Made by a program: the position numbers and the translations under genes. Source: CAYGHG01 sp964349515 (GTDB taxonomy: Bacteria > Oederibacteriota > PGYV01 > CAYGHG01). Taken from it: 28,287 nucleotides of DNA. Below, piece after piece: positions 5,961-13,689 of the stretch. Location of the stretch: contig CAYGHG010000024.1 in NCBI GenBank assembly GCA_964349515.1, positions 1 through 28,287 of the forward strand, in the 5' to 3' direction. The notes beneath the pieces are model-generated. The model had not been told where the DNA came from, did no database searches, and was given only the letters and a program-made list of their open reading frames with translations. The stretch's first letter is position 1, and each line of letters starts with the position of its first letter.

Positions 5961-8050
5961 TTTTCGCCCTCCTCAGGCAGGTATATTTTAAATACAGCAC
6001 CGCAATCTGTGCCGTTTTCAGCCGTTACAAACCCTCCCATAGCCTCTGTAATACTTTTGCATATTGAAAGCCCCAGCCCTGTGCCGCCGGCCTTAGTTGT
6101 AAAAAAAGGTTCAAAAATCCTTTCCTGCACCTCCTTTGTCATTCCCGCCCCGCAGTCAGAAACATAAATTACCGCATACCTTTTGCCCTTCACTTCAGCA
6201 GATGAAACTCCCGCTTCCACCGCAGCCCCTGCCGGCGAAGCCTGCAGCGCGTTATTGAGAACATTAACAATAATCTGCTTCAGCTGCCGCTTGTCCGCCT
6301 TTATTCTTGATTCATTTCCTTTGATTTCCATTTTCACTCTGTTTTTTGAAAAACTGTATTTTAGCAGTTCCGCACATTCCTTCAGTACGGAATTTGGCTG
6401 TAAAATCTCAAAAACAAACGACGACGAGTGACTGAGCGCGAGAAGATTGTCGGTAAGCCTCTCCAGCCTCTTAAACTCCTCCGGCGCGATTTCCATGAAC
6501 TTATCCATCGCTTCCTTTCTGCTCGGGCTGCCTTTTTCCATCATCTGTACAAAACCGCTTAATCCCGCCAGAGGGTTTCTTATCTCGTGGGCAACCGCCG
6601 ACGACATCTTGCCTATCATGGCCAGCCGCTCGTTTTTCACCAGCCTGTTATAAAGCGCTATATTCTCAAGCGTTACCGATAGCTGGGCTGTAACATTTTT
6701 AAGCCAGGTTATTTCCTCCCAGGTGAGCTGTGTCTTGTTTTCTTTTTCCGACGCGATAAGCACGCCTGCACAGCCTGAGTTGATAATTATGGGGATAAAA
6801 AGAACGGCATTATGCTTTTCAAGTACGGCTACCGCTTCAAAAATCTCCGAATTTTTGTTTTCTTTATCAAATCTGTAAGTCAGGCCTTCATAAATTGACT
6901 TATAAAAAACAACGCTTCCTGCTGCGGCAAGACTGTTTTTTATCAGAGGATGCCCGGGTTTCAGCCCGCATTTCTCAAATAACACAGGGTTATACAGCCT
7001 GTATTCTTTGCTTTCTTCATCCAAAAAATAGACCGGCGCGGACTTCAATTTGAGCGCCTTGGCAATATTTTCAGATGCCTCTGTAACTGCATTTTCGGCG
7101 TTTTTGTGCGCCCTAAGCCTTGACAGGACGTGCTGGAGCATAACCTGGAAGTCATAGTCAGATATGAAAAAAGCCTTTTTTGTAAGCTTATCCAGATATC
7201 TAAGCGCAGGCTCCACTCCGGACGCAACAGCCGCGGCAAGGGCAAGATAAAAGGCGACCCTGAATATCTGGTCCTTTATACCGGCAAGCAGTACATACTC
7301 GGAAAAGGCAAAAACAATAACAATCAACGATGCAACCGCCAGATACATGGCCGACTTCTGCGCCATCTCCCTGATATTCATCAGATTGTATGAGAAAACC
7401 ATATAAGATATGATCACAAAGAAAACAAGGGCAGAAAAACCTCCCATCGGATAAACATCATAACCGAACATGTTGAGGACATTTGTCATGCCGCCAAGCA
7501 GCCCCGTAAAAGCGCCGAGCCCTATGTATTTGATCTGAAGTTTTTCAAATGACCTGCTGTCAGGCGAAACAAGTTTTTTTATCAGAAGAAAGAAACCCGT
7601 ACCCGTGCAGGCAAGCAGAATCAGAAGGAACCCCGCGTATATGGCGTCGGGTTTTGCTATGTAGCCGATTCTTTCCTTGAATACAACCCCGCCGAAACCT
7701 ATGCCTGCCACATTGAGAACAGACAGGAACGCGGCTGCAAAGAAAAAAACAGTTTCCATTTTTTTATACACGTTCTTTTCTTTGGACAAAAGGCGCACAA
7801 ATCTGAAAAACAAAACCGGAAGAAAAATAATGGCAGGACGCAGTATTCTGGATACCATTGTGGCAAATTCCTCCGACTCAGCCTTTTTAAGCAGCAGCAG
7901 GTCTATCTGCCACAGCGCCACGGAAAGAAAAAACAACGCCGTCGCTATGTTCATCCTGTTGTTTCTTCCCTTGAACCAGGCCGCTGCTGACAGCGCTATT
8001 ATTCCCGCGCCTGACACTGCGGTCTGCAGCTCATAAACAGACAAATTCAA
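5957..8050 (-). CDS. Membrane sensor histidine kinase, 7TM-GAF-HisKA-HATPase
   Basis: The protein has 697 residues and starts with TTG (8050-8048) inside a TTGA overlap with the methyltransferase stop, preceded by AAAGGAG. Residues 1-285 contain seven to eight hydrophobic helices, the layout of 7TM histidine-kinase sensors. Residues about 300-465 form a GAF-like domain. HisKA has H488 in SSAVAHEIRNPLAG. HATPase_c has N600 in NVLNNALQASP, DCGAG at 632-636 and GGTGLGL at 655-661. It lacks a receiver, so it needs a partner; the receiver-kinase at 3121-4281 is the nearest. It probably senses a membrane or hydrophobic signal, which is an inference from its topology and lipid-type neighbours. Confidence 0.9.
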   Translation of the reverse strand: MNLSVYELQTAVSGAGIIALSAAAWFKGRNNRMNIATALFFLSVALWQIDLLLLKKAESEEFATMVSRILRPAIIFLPVLFFRFVRLLSKEKNVYKKMETVFFFAAAFLSVLNVAGIGFGGVVFKERIGYIAKPDAIYAGFLLILLACTGTGFFLLIKKLVSPDSRSFEKLQIKYIGLGAFTGLLGGMTNVLNMFGYDVYPMGGFSALVFFVIISYMVFSYNLMNIREMAQKSAMYLAVASLIVIVFAFSEYVLLAGIKDQIFRVAFYLALAAAVASGVEPALRYLDKLTKKAFFISDYDFQVMLQHVLSRLRAHKNAENAVTEASENIAKALKLKSAPVYFLDEESKEYRLYNPVLFEKCGLKPGHPLIKNSLAAAGSVVFYKSIYEGLTYRFDKENKNSEIFEAVAVLEKHNAVLFIPIIINSGCAGVLIASEKENKTQLTWEEITWLKNVTAQLSVTLENIALYNRLVKNERLAMIGKMSSAVAHEIRNPLAGLSGFVQMMEKGSPSRKEAMDKFMEIAPEEFKRLERLTDNLLALSHSSSFVFEILQPNSVLKECAELLKYSFSKNRVKMEIKGNESRIKADKRQLKQIIVNVLNNALQASPAGAAVEAGVSSAEVKGKRYAVIYVSDCGAGMTKEVQERIFEPFFTTKAGGTGLGLSICKSITEAMGGFVTAENGTDCGAVFKIYLPEEGEK

Positions 8051-8772
8051 GTTTTGCTCTCCTTTATGAAAACCATGACATCATCCATTCCCCTGTACAT
8101 CACGTCTGACGAAACCTGTAAAAACCCCTTGTCACAAAGTATTGCCGCAACTTCACAAGAGGGCATGATGCCGTATACTTTTCTGTGAAAAGCGGAAAGT
8201 ATCAGGTTAACGACACCCACTCTGAAGAGCCTGAAAAAACTCTTAAGGGCGCCGATGCTGCCGTTCTCCGCTACTTCGATCCTGTATAACTCCTTAAAAT
8301 CCGCAGGCCTGTTATGGGCTATTATAAGGCATCCGCCGGGTTCCGTAAAACCCGCAAGCCTCTCAAGTAACACTTTTTTGTCATCCGCCGCAAACAGCGT
8401 GTGAACGCAGGCCACAGCGCCGAACACCCCCGGCTCGAACCCGTTCTGCCGGCAGATATCCGCCTTGATTATATTAACATTAATGCCTTTTTTTTTCGCC
8501 TTACAGTAAAAAATTTTCAGCATGGCAGCACAGTTATCGGCTGCAGTCACTTCAAAACCGGCCTGTGCGGCAGAAAGCGCAAGTTCACCCGTACCGCAGC
8601 CGGCATCAAACAGCTTTTTATTTTTAACGGCATATTCACGCAGTTTGGACATTATGAAAGAATTCAATTCCTTGTATGGTTTATAATGCCTCGCAAGGTC
8701 GTCATACGCCCCCGCATATGCCGACCATAAGATTTTTTCAAATACGCCGGGGACACCCTTTTTTATTTTCAT
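8047..8772 (-). CDS. Class I SAM-dependent methyltransferase
   Basis: The protein has 241 residues. Motif I is KLFDAGCGTGELALSAAQAG (53-72), followed by the acidic ribose-binding loop VTAADN near residue 79, then IIKADICRQNGFE and a motif like GGCLIIAHNRP. This is the ubiE/SmtA-like small-molecule methyltransferase type; the substrate is unknown. The ATG follows AAAGG at acceptable spacing. The gene lies 68 bp downstream of the ketosynthase-like gene and overlaps the kinase gene, so it appears to be the second cistron of the operon. Confidence 0.88.
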   Translation of the reverse strand: MKIKKGVPGVFEKILWSAYAGAYDDLARHYKPYKELNSFIMSKLREYAVKNKKLFDAGCGTGELALSAAQAGFEVTAADNCAAMLKIFYCKAKKKGINVNIIKADICRQNGFEPGVFGAVACVHTLFAADDKKVLLERLAGFTEPGGCLIIAHNRPADFKELYRIEVAENGSIGALKSFFRLFRVGVVNLILSAFHRKVYGIMPSCEVAAILCDKGFLQVSSDVMYRGMDDVMVFIKESKT

Positions 8773-8795
8773 GTCAGCCTTTCTTTTTTTTTAGG

Positions 8796-8826
8796 GCTTC
8801 CGGCCGCCCTCCCTTCAACCGGAAGC
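8796..8826. other. Intergenic hairpin in the synthase-methyltransferase gap
   Basis: GCTTCCGG (8796-8803) and CCGGAAGC (8819-8826) form a perfect 8-bp stem in the 68-bp gap. On the coding (minus) strand it is followed by an A-run, not a T-run. It is therefore more likely an RNA-processing or attenuation-type hairpin than a terminator. Function unknown. Confidence 0.5.
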
Positions 8827-8840
8827 TTTTCCCCGCAAAT

Positions 8841-10082
8841 CTAATTCAGATGCAGTAAAACACTTGCGTTGTTTCCGCCCATCCCGAAAGAATTTATCAC
8901 AGCTCTTTTTACTTTCCTTCTTAGCGCTTCATTTGGCACATAATCAAGATCGCATTCCGGGTCCTTGTAGATGTAATTCATTGTCGGATGAATACACCCT
9001 TTTGAAGCAGCCAAAATCGTGGCCGCTGCCTGTATGCCTCCCGCGAGCCCCAGCGGATGCCCTATCATTGACTTGACAGAAGATACCTTGATACTTCTTG
9101 CGTGATCGCCGAATACCATTTTAAGCGCCCTTGTTTCACGTATATCAGACATCATTGAAGATGAACCATGCGCCGAAACATAATCAACTTCTTTAGGCTT
9201 GATCCGGGCATCATCAAGTGCATTTTTTACGGCGCGCGCCGCCTCTTTACCGCTTTCGTCCATTTTGTGCATGCTAACGGCTTCCATCGTTGAACCAAAA
9301 CCGCCGATCTCTGCGTAAATTTTTGCGTTACGCGACCTTGCGGAGTCAAGCGATTCAATAAAAAGAATTGCCGCACCCTCGCTTAAAACATAACCGTCCC
9401 TCTGCCTGTCAAATGGCCTGCTCGCGCTTTCAGGTGTGTCATTTTTGTTTGACAGCACCCCTGCGGCGCAAAACGCTCCAAGTATGGAAGGCGTAACCGG
9501 CGCCTCCGCACCGCCGCATACCGCGGCACGCAGCCGGCCCGATCTGATCATTTCAAAAGCATAACCAATTGCATTAAGCGACGACGAACAGCCTGTTGAT
9601 AATGTTGCCGAACACCCCTTTATGCCGAGGTCTACCGATACATGAACAGCGGCGGAATTTGGAAGCGAGCCCGCAACTGTAAAAGGGCTCATCCTGGAAG
9701 GGCCTGATTCATGCAGAACCTTTACCTGCTTTTCAATTATTTCCATCGCATTGACGCTGACTCCAATGAAAACACCCGTTAAAAAATCATTTTCAGGCGT
9801 TAATTTATATTTTGAATCATCTATGGCTTCCCTGGCCGCTACAACCGCAAACTGTGCAAATCTTGCCATTCGCCTTGTTTCAGGAACCGTAAAATATTCA
9901 AGCGGGTTAAATGCCCGGGCTATACCGGCTATTTTTGTAGTATATGGAGTTGTATCAAAAAACGGTATTGCTCTTATCCCTGATCTCCCTCTCAATATGG
10001 AATCCAGGAATTCTTCCCTGCAGTTTCCGTTTGGCGCTATCACACCAATTCCTGTTATAACTACCCTTTTCATTCTGCTCAT
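8841..10082 (-). CDS. Beta-ketoacyl-ACP synthase, FabF-like
   Basis: The protein has 413 residues, normal for the KAS I/II thiolase-fold family that condenses acyl chains with malonyl-ACP. The catalytic Cys-His-His triad is present: C165 in STGCSSSLNAIG, H305 in VSAHGSSS (FabF usually NAHGTST), and H342 in KSMIGHPLGLAGG (FabF usually KSMTGHLLGAAGG), with K337. The C-terminal NSFGMGGNNASVLL is also typical. The altered motifs and the location away from acpP/fabG genes argue for a specialised synthase rather than the housekeeping enzyme. It is the first gene after a consensus promoter; co-encoded methyltransferase and radical SAM proteins suggest an unusual lipid or polyketide-like product. The start at 10082 was kept; an in-frame ATG at 10073 is possible. 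Confidence 0.92.
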   Translation of the reverse strand: MSRMKRVVITGIGVIAPNGNCREEFLDSILRGRSGIRAIPFFDTTPYTTKIAGIARAFNPLEYFTVPETRRMARFAQFAVVAAREAIDDSKYKLTPENDFLTGVFIGVSVNAMEIIEKQVKVLHESGPSRMSPFTVAGSLPNSAAVHVSVDLGIKGCSATLSTGCSSSLNAIGYAFEMIRSGRLRAAVCGGAEAPVTPSILGAFCAAGVLSNKNDTPESASRPFDRQRDGYVLSEGAAILFIESLDSARSRNAKIYAEIGGFGSTMEAVSMHKMDESGKEAARAVKNALDDARIKPKEVDYVSAHGSSSMMSDIRETRALKMVFGDHARSIKVSSVKSMIGHPLGLAGGIQAAATILAASKGCIHPTMNYIYKDPECDLDYVPNEALRRKVKRAVINSFGMGGNNASVLLHLN

Positions 10083-10104
10083 AACACCGCCTTCTCCCCG
10101 ATTA

Positions 10105-10134
10105 AGTATAAAAAGAAATTAACGTGTTTGTCAA
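10105..10134 (-). promoter_or_regulatory. Consensus promoter of the synthase-sensor operon
   Basis: On the minus strand TTGACA (10134-10129), an 18-bp spacer and TATACT (10110-10105) lie about 22 nt upstream of the synthase ATG. It gives a short leader and probably drives the cluster down to the receiver-kinase gene. Confidence 0.75.
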
Positions 10135-10421
10135 GATAATTGTATATACCAAAAACGCGGAGCGGCAAGGGTATACATCCGGAAGATGCAGGATTAAGGA
10201 ATAGACAGGTAAAGGCGGGACTGCGTGCGTCCCGCCATCATTACTCTAAGATATTTAAATAGTAAAGGCGGGACCGCTTGCGTCACGCACTTCACTACTT
10301 TGATGCGTATAAAGGTAAAGGCGGGACCGCTTGCGTCACGCACTTCACTACTTTGATGCGTATAAAAGTAAAGGCGGGACCGCTTGCGTCACGCACTTCA
10401 CTACTTTGATGCGTATAAAGG

Positions 10422-10521
10422 NNNNNNNNNNNNNNNNNNNNNNNNNNNNNNNNNNNNNNNNNNNNNNNNNNNNNNNNNNNNNNNNNNNNNNNNNNNNNNN
10501 NNNNNNNNNNNNNNNNNNNNN
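10422..10521. other. Scaffold gap (100 N) inside the 53-bp array
   Basis: Exactly 100 N, the usual placeholder for a gap of unknown length. The flanking sequence is the same tandem repeat on both sides, so the true number of 53-bp units is unknown. Confidence 0.95.
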
Positions 10522-10632
10522 AAGGTAAAGGCGGGACCGCTTGCGTCACGCACTTCACTACTTTGATGCGTATAAAGGTAAAGGCGGGACCGCTTGCGTC
10601 ACGCACTTCACTACTTTGATGCGTATAAAGGT

Positions 10633-10662
10633 AAAGGCGGGAGAGGGGCATCTCCCGCCTTT
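10633..10662 (-). terminator. Strong hairpin, possible terminator of the downstream-facing hydrolase gene
   Basis: A perfect 12-bp stem (AAAGGCGGGAGA / TCTCCCGCCTTT) with a 6-nt loop lies about 147 bp past the stop of the 10809-13553 gene on its strand. The following minus-strand sequence has only short T runs (TTTACCTTT), so termination is plausible but not certain. Confidence 0.45.
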
Positions 10663-10737
10663 GGTACAGAAAGAAGGTGTTCTTTATGTAAGAGCTTTTA
10701 ATAACCCTTAGGTTATTTATACGCTTAAACTATACAC

Positions 10738-10749
10738 TTAAACGGTTAA
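10738..10749. promoter_or_regulatory. Isolated TTAANCGNTTAA site, possible LacI-type operator
   Basis: TTAAACGGTTAA matches the core shared by the two operator-like palindromes at 21985-22018. It lies 60 bp past the stop of the hydrolase gene and more than 600 bp from the synthase promoter, so a regulatory role is unproven. Confidence 0.3.
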
Positions 10750-10808
10750 ATTGTCAAGTTTTAATTATTTCTGTTTTACAAAAAAAGCAGGTTTTATTAT
10801 GTAGAATG

Positions 10809-13553
10809 CTATTTCAGAATGATTAGCACTGCTGTCTCGCTCTTGCCTGCAAAACCCTTATCGCTGACCCCGTTTATGACCCAATAATACAGGCCATTTG
10901 TGTGGTTTAACCTGTTGGACGGCACTTCGATTATGTTTTCACCTGCGTTAAAAATCCCCGGAATCTTATAATCTTCAACCAAACGCCACCCAAAAGTATA
11001 AAGCCTGAAATTAACAGACTGCGCTCCCCTGCTCAATGTGAATTTTACCCTGACGCCGCTTCCGCTGTTTTTAACATGGGGGTTTGGCCAGCACGAGGCC
11101 TCTTTTATCCTGAACACCGCTTCAGTCGCCGCAGCCGTTGGAGTCATTGTTATGGTAGGCGTTCTTGTTACTGTTATTGTCCTTGTGACTGTACCTGTCG
11201 GGGTTATGCTGGGTGTATTTGTAAAAGTCTCGGTTATAGTATGCGTCTCGGTTATGGAAAAAGTGGGCGTTATGGTGTGGCTCTGTGTTACCGTGGGAGT
11301 CGCTGTCGCGGTAGGCGGCGTGCCTGTAACTGTCGGAGTAACAGTCTGCGTTATGCTCGGCGTCGGCGTGCGGGTATAAGTATGCGTTGCCGGCTGCGCG
11401 CTCCACATCATTTTAAAGGCAATGTCCTGCGTGACAGGCGGCACGGGAAGATTTGCACTGCCCCCCGATATATTAACCGACGCCGTTGAGTGAACCGTGC
11501 CGGCCTGCGCGTTCCACCACTGTACGCTGTAGAGCCCGTCATCTGAAATCCCTGTCAGATTTACAACCGCGTCACTTATCTGGTTAAGCACCGCCCCCTG
11601 ATATATGTCCCGGTAAGTAAAGCGCCTGTTCTGTATCCAGCCGAGTACTTTTTTATCTCCCGAGAGCGCCCTGCACCGAAGCGCGGTTGAGTAGTTTGTA
11701 AGCACATAGCTTCTGACCTGAAACCAGTCCTGCCCGGAATGCTCCACATATATCGTATGGCTGCCTGCGGGCACATTTATTTCATACGCCGTATCAGCGG
11801 CAACCGCGGTGTAATTAAGAACCGTTGCCGCGCCGTTTAGCAGTACGCGTATGGTATTTGTGCCGGAGGTGCTCACACTTCCTACATTAATTATAAATTT
11901 TCCCGCTGTCTGGTAATTCACGGCGAAAGACGGAGGGTTGCGAAATTCAGGCTTCCACGTTCCGTAAAGATGGGCCGCCATGTTTTCAGTCCCCGGTGTA
12001 ACATTTCCTGACGCTGCAACAGTAAATAAATTTGCAGCCGCCTTTGAACCCCAGGCAGTGTTGCCCGGCGACACGGTCAGGTTTGAGATTGAGGCTGTCG
12101 CCACATCAAAAGAAACAGGCTCATAGTTTTTATTGTCAAGATCCTCTCCCGCGGAAAACGCCGCTACCCCCCTGTATCTGTAATACAGATTATACGGGTG
12201 TATGTAGTTATCCCACCACCACGGCATTGCGCCGCCGGCTGATTTTGCCATCAGCGAGCCCCAGTTGGATGTGTAAACATGAATGCCCGTAGGATCTATA
12301 GAAGCGCCGCTTCCGCCCGCATCCAGCCCCATCTCCCCGAATATGTAGGGTTTGCCGGGAAATCTGTCTTTCATGGCTTTGGTCATTGTGCGCGAGACCT
12401 CTGCCATGTCACTGCCGCCGTAGTTATGATCCTGTATTATATCCATCCCCGTGTTCCATACATCATCCGGCCACGAGCCTGAGTGCGCGTAGCTTGTTGT
12501 CACGGGGTGTTTGTAAGGGTCATTTTCTTTTATGTAAGAGGCCATCTCAGCGTGCCACGCGGCGGAGTTTGCGACATTTGCAGAGTAGCTGTCTGTCCAC
12601 TCCATTTCATTCCAGAGTTCCCAGCTCATGAGCGAGGTGTAATGCCCGTAGCGCGCTATGATATATCTGAACTGCCGCTTTAGGAGTTCCTTTGCCTGTG
12701 CGTTTGTCCAGACTTCCTGAGGGTTGTTAAGCATTCCGCCGTTTGCCGCGTTGTATGGGTTTGATGACCAGTTCTCGTTTGTAGTGGATGAAAATTTCCC
12801 GTGGTTAACCAGGCACATCATCATGTATATGCCCTTTTCCCCGCAGGTTTTCAGGATATAATCCAGCGCCCACGCCTCCCTCATGCGGGATGTGTAATTG
12901 CCGAGCACGGTTGACGGGTATGTGTACGACCACTCAATATCGGTGTGCCAAGGCGCCTGCCAGTGGCGCATGAAGTTGGCGCCCACATTTTCAAGCCCTC
13001 CGAGCCACGCGTCCATTTCGTAAGTGTTTAGATAATTTGATGACCAGCCTATGTTCTGGCCTATTGCGTAATAGACCTCTCCGCTGTCAAAGGCGAGATA
13101 CTCCGGGTCTTTTTGCGAAATGCGGACAAACCCCCGCGAAGCGGAATTTCCCGTATAAAACTCGGCAGGCCCGAAATTGTTTGTGCCGCCTGAATCAACC
13201 GCGCTTATGGAATAACTCCATGTACCCTGCTCGTCAGGGGTAAAGCGCGCCTTCCATATCAGATCCCCTGATGCTGAAAGCGTCTGGGAAGTTGTGCTTC
13301 CGCTTCTTACATACTCGCGGTAAATGAAACCTTTAACTGTAAAAGTACGGGAAGAGGGGGAGGTTATGGATACTGTCACGTCAATTACAGAAGGGTCAAA
13401 AGGGTTTGAGTAGGTCTGTCCGAGGCTGTAGTTTATTTCAAGAGTGCCAAACTTATCTACAGGCGAATTATCGCTTACACTGTTTATATTGGCAGGCATA
13501 ACCGTGCCGGATATTAATATAATGAAAGCAACTACCGTAATTAACAGTTTCAT
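10809..13553 (-). CDS. Secreted clan GH-A-like glycoside hydrolase with DUF5060-like N-terminus
   Basis: The protein has 914 residues. Residues 1-20 form a signal peptide. Residues 33-135 look like the DUF5060 beta-sandwich that precedes many TIM-barrel hydrolases. The barrel (about 150-475) has the putative acid E316 in SWELWNEMEW and the putative nucleophile E407 in YIFGEMGLD, the spacing expected of clan GH-A retaining enzymes. A beta-rich region (480-715) may bind carbohydrate. A Thr/Pro linker (about 720-805) and the C-terminal PNP domain (WPNPH, ending VLIILK) follow. Exact GH family and substrate are uncertain. GGAGG precedes the ATG and a good promoter lies upstream. It has about 135 bp of separation from the mannanase gene, so it is probably its own transcription unit. 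Confidence 0.85.
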   Translation of the reverse strand: MKLLITVVAFIILISGTVMPANINSVSDNSPVDKFGTLEINYSLGQTYSNPFDPSVIDVTVSITSPSSRTFTVKGFIYREYVRSGSTTSQTLSASGDLIWKARFTPDEQGTWSYSISAVDSGGTNNFGPAEFYTGNSASRGFVRISQKDPEYLAFDSGEVYYAIGQNIGWSSNYLNTYEMDAWLGGLENVGANFMRHWQAPWHTDIEWSYTYPSTVLGNYTSRMREAWALDYILKTCGEKGIYMMMCLVNHGKFSSTTNENWSSNPYNAANGGMLNNPQEVWTNAQAKELLKRQFRYIIARYGHYTSLMSWELWNEMEWTDSYSANVANSAAWHAEMASYIKENDPYKHPVTTSYAHSGSWPDDVWNTGMDIIQDHNYGGSDMAEVSRTMTKAMKDRFPGKPYIFGEMGLDAGGSGASIDPTGIHVYTSNWGSLMAKSAGGAMPWWWDNYIHPYNLYYRYRGVAAFSAGEDLDNKNYEPVSFDVATASISNLTVSPGNTAWGSKAAANLFTVAASGNVTPGTENMAAHLYGTWKPEFRNPPSFAVNYQTAGKFIINVGSVSTSGTNTIRVLLNGAATVLNYTAVAADTAYEINVPAGSHTIYVEHSGQDWFQVRSYVLTNYSTALRCRALSGDKKVLGWIQNRRFTYRDIYQGAVLNQISDAVVNLTGISDDGLYSVQWWNAQAGTVHSTASVNISGGSANLPVPPVTQDIAFKMMWSAQPATHTYTRTPTPSITQTVTPTVTGTPPTATATPTVTQSHTITPTFSITETHTITETFTNTPSITPTGTVTRTITVTRTPTITMTPTAAATEAVFRIKEASCWPNPHVKNSGSGVRVKFTLSRGAQSVNFRLYTFGWRLVEDYKIPGIFNAGENIIEVPSNRLNHTNGLYYWVINGVSDKGFAGKSETAVLIILK

Positions 13554-13563
13554 ACGACCTCCG

Positions 13564-13573
13564 AAAGCGTTTT
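13564..13573. promoter_or_regulatory. CG-centred half-palindrome at the start of the hydrolase leader
   Basis: AAAGCGTTTT (minus strand AAAACGCTTT) has the central CG and AAA/TTT arms of many LacI-family sites. It sits between the -10 box and the Shine-Dalgarno sequence, where a bound repressor would block transcription. Symmetry is imperfect and the binder is unknown. Confidence 0.35.
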
Positions 13574-13582
13574 AGTAAGCTA

Positions 13583-13611
13583 ATTATATACATTTTTAAT
13601 CCTTAAATCAA
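13583..13611 (-). promoter_or_regulatory. Promoter of the 10809-13553 hydrolase gene
   Basis: On the minus strand TTGATT (13611-13606), a 17-bp spacer and a perfect TATAAT (13588-13583) lie about 30 nt upstream of the ATG at 13553. Confidence 0.65.
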
Positions 13612-13689
13612 TACTTTAAACCGTAATTTTATAGGAGTATTTTCGAAAACTGACGCCGCTCGCTTTTTATCAGACGTTGCAGATAAACT

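Larger units (their letters stand above)
10209..10662. repeat. 53-bp tandem repeat array with hairpin-forming end units
   Basis: Units begin at 10209 (diverged), 10262, 10315, 10368, then after a scaffold gap at 10525, 10578 and 10631 (partial), each starting GTAAAGGCGGGA. The first unit has a perfect 8-bp hairpin (10214-10221/10229-10236). The last has a perfect 12-bp hairpin (10633-10644/10651-10662). Internal units are nearly identical to each other and form the same kind of hairpin with one mismatch (GCGGGAC/GTCACGC). There are no variable spacers, so it is not CRISPR. Confidence 0.9.

Noticed and set aside
8796..8826. Hairpin between synthase and methyltransferase as an intrinsic terminator
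   Set aside because: On the transcribed strand the stem is followed by A residues, not U residues.
8401..8858. Plus-strand frames opposite the methyltransferase and synthase genes
   Set aside because: They are antisense to genes with intact motifs and have no plausible start signals.
10295..10651. Open reading frames and a CRISPR-like appearance of the 53-bp array
   Set aside because: Frames run through N and repeats. The units are contiguous direct repeats without variable spacers and there are no cas genes, so it is not CRISPR.
11038..11406. Long plus-strand and alternative minus-strand frames opposite Thr/Pro linkers (also at 14081-15027, 17799-18530 and 23431-24311)
   Set aside because: Thr codons (ACN) read on the other strand give Val/Gly-rich open frames with few stops. 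They are shadows of the real linkers.
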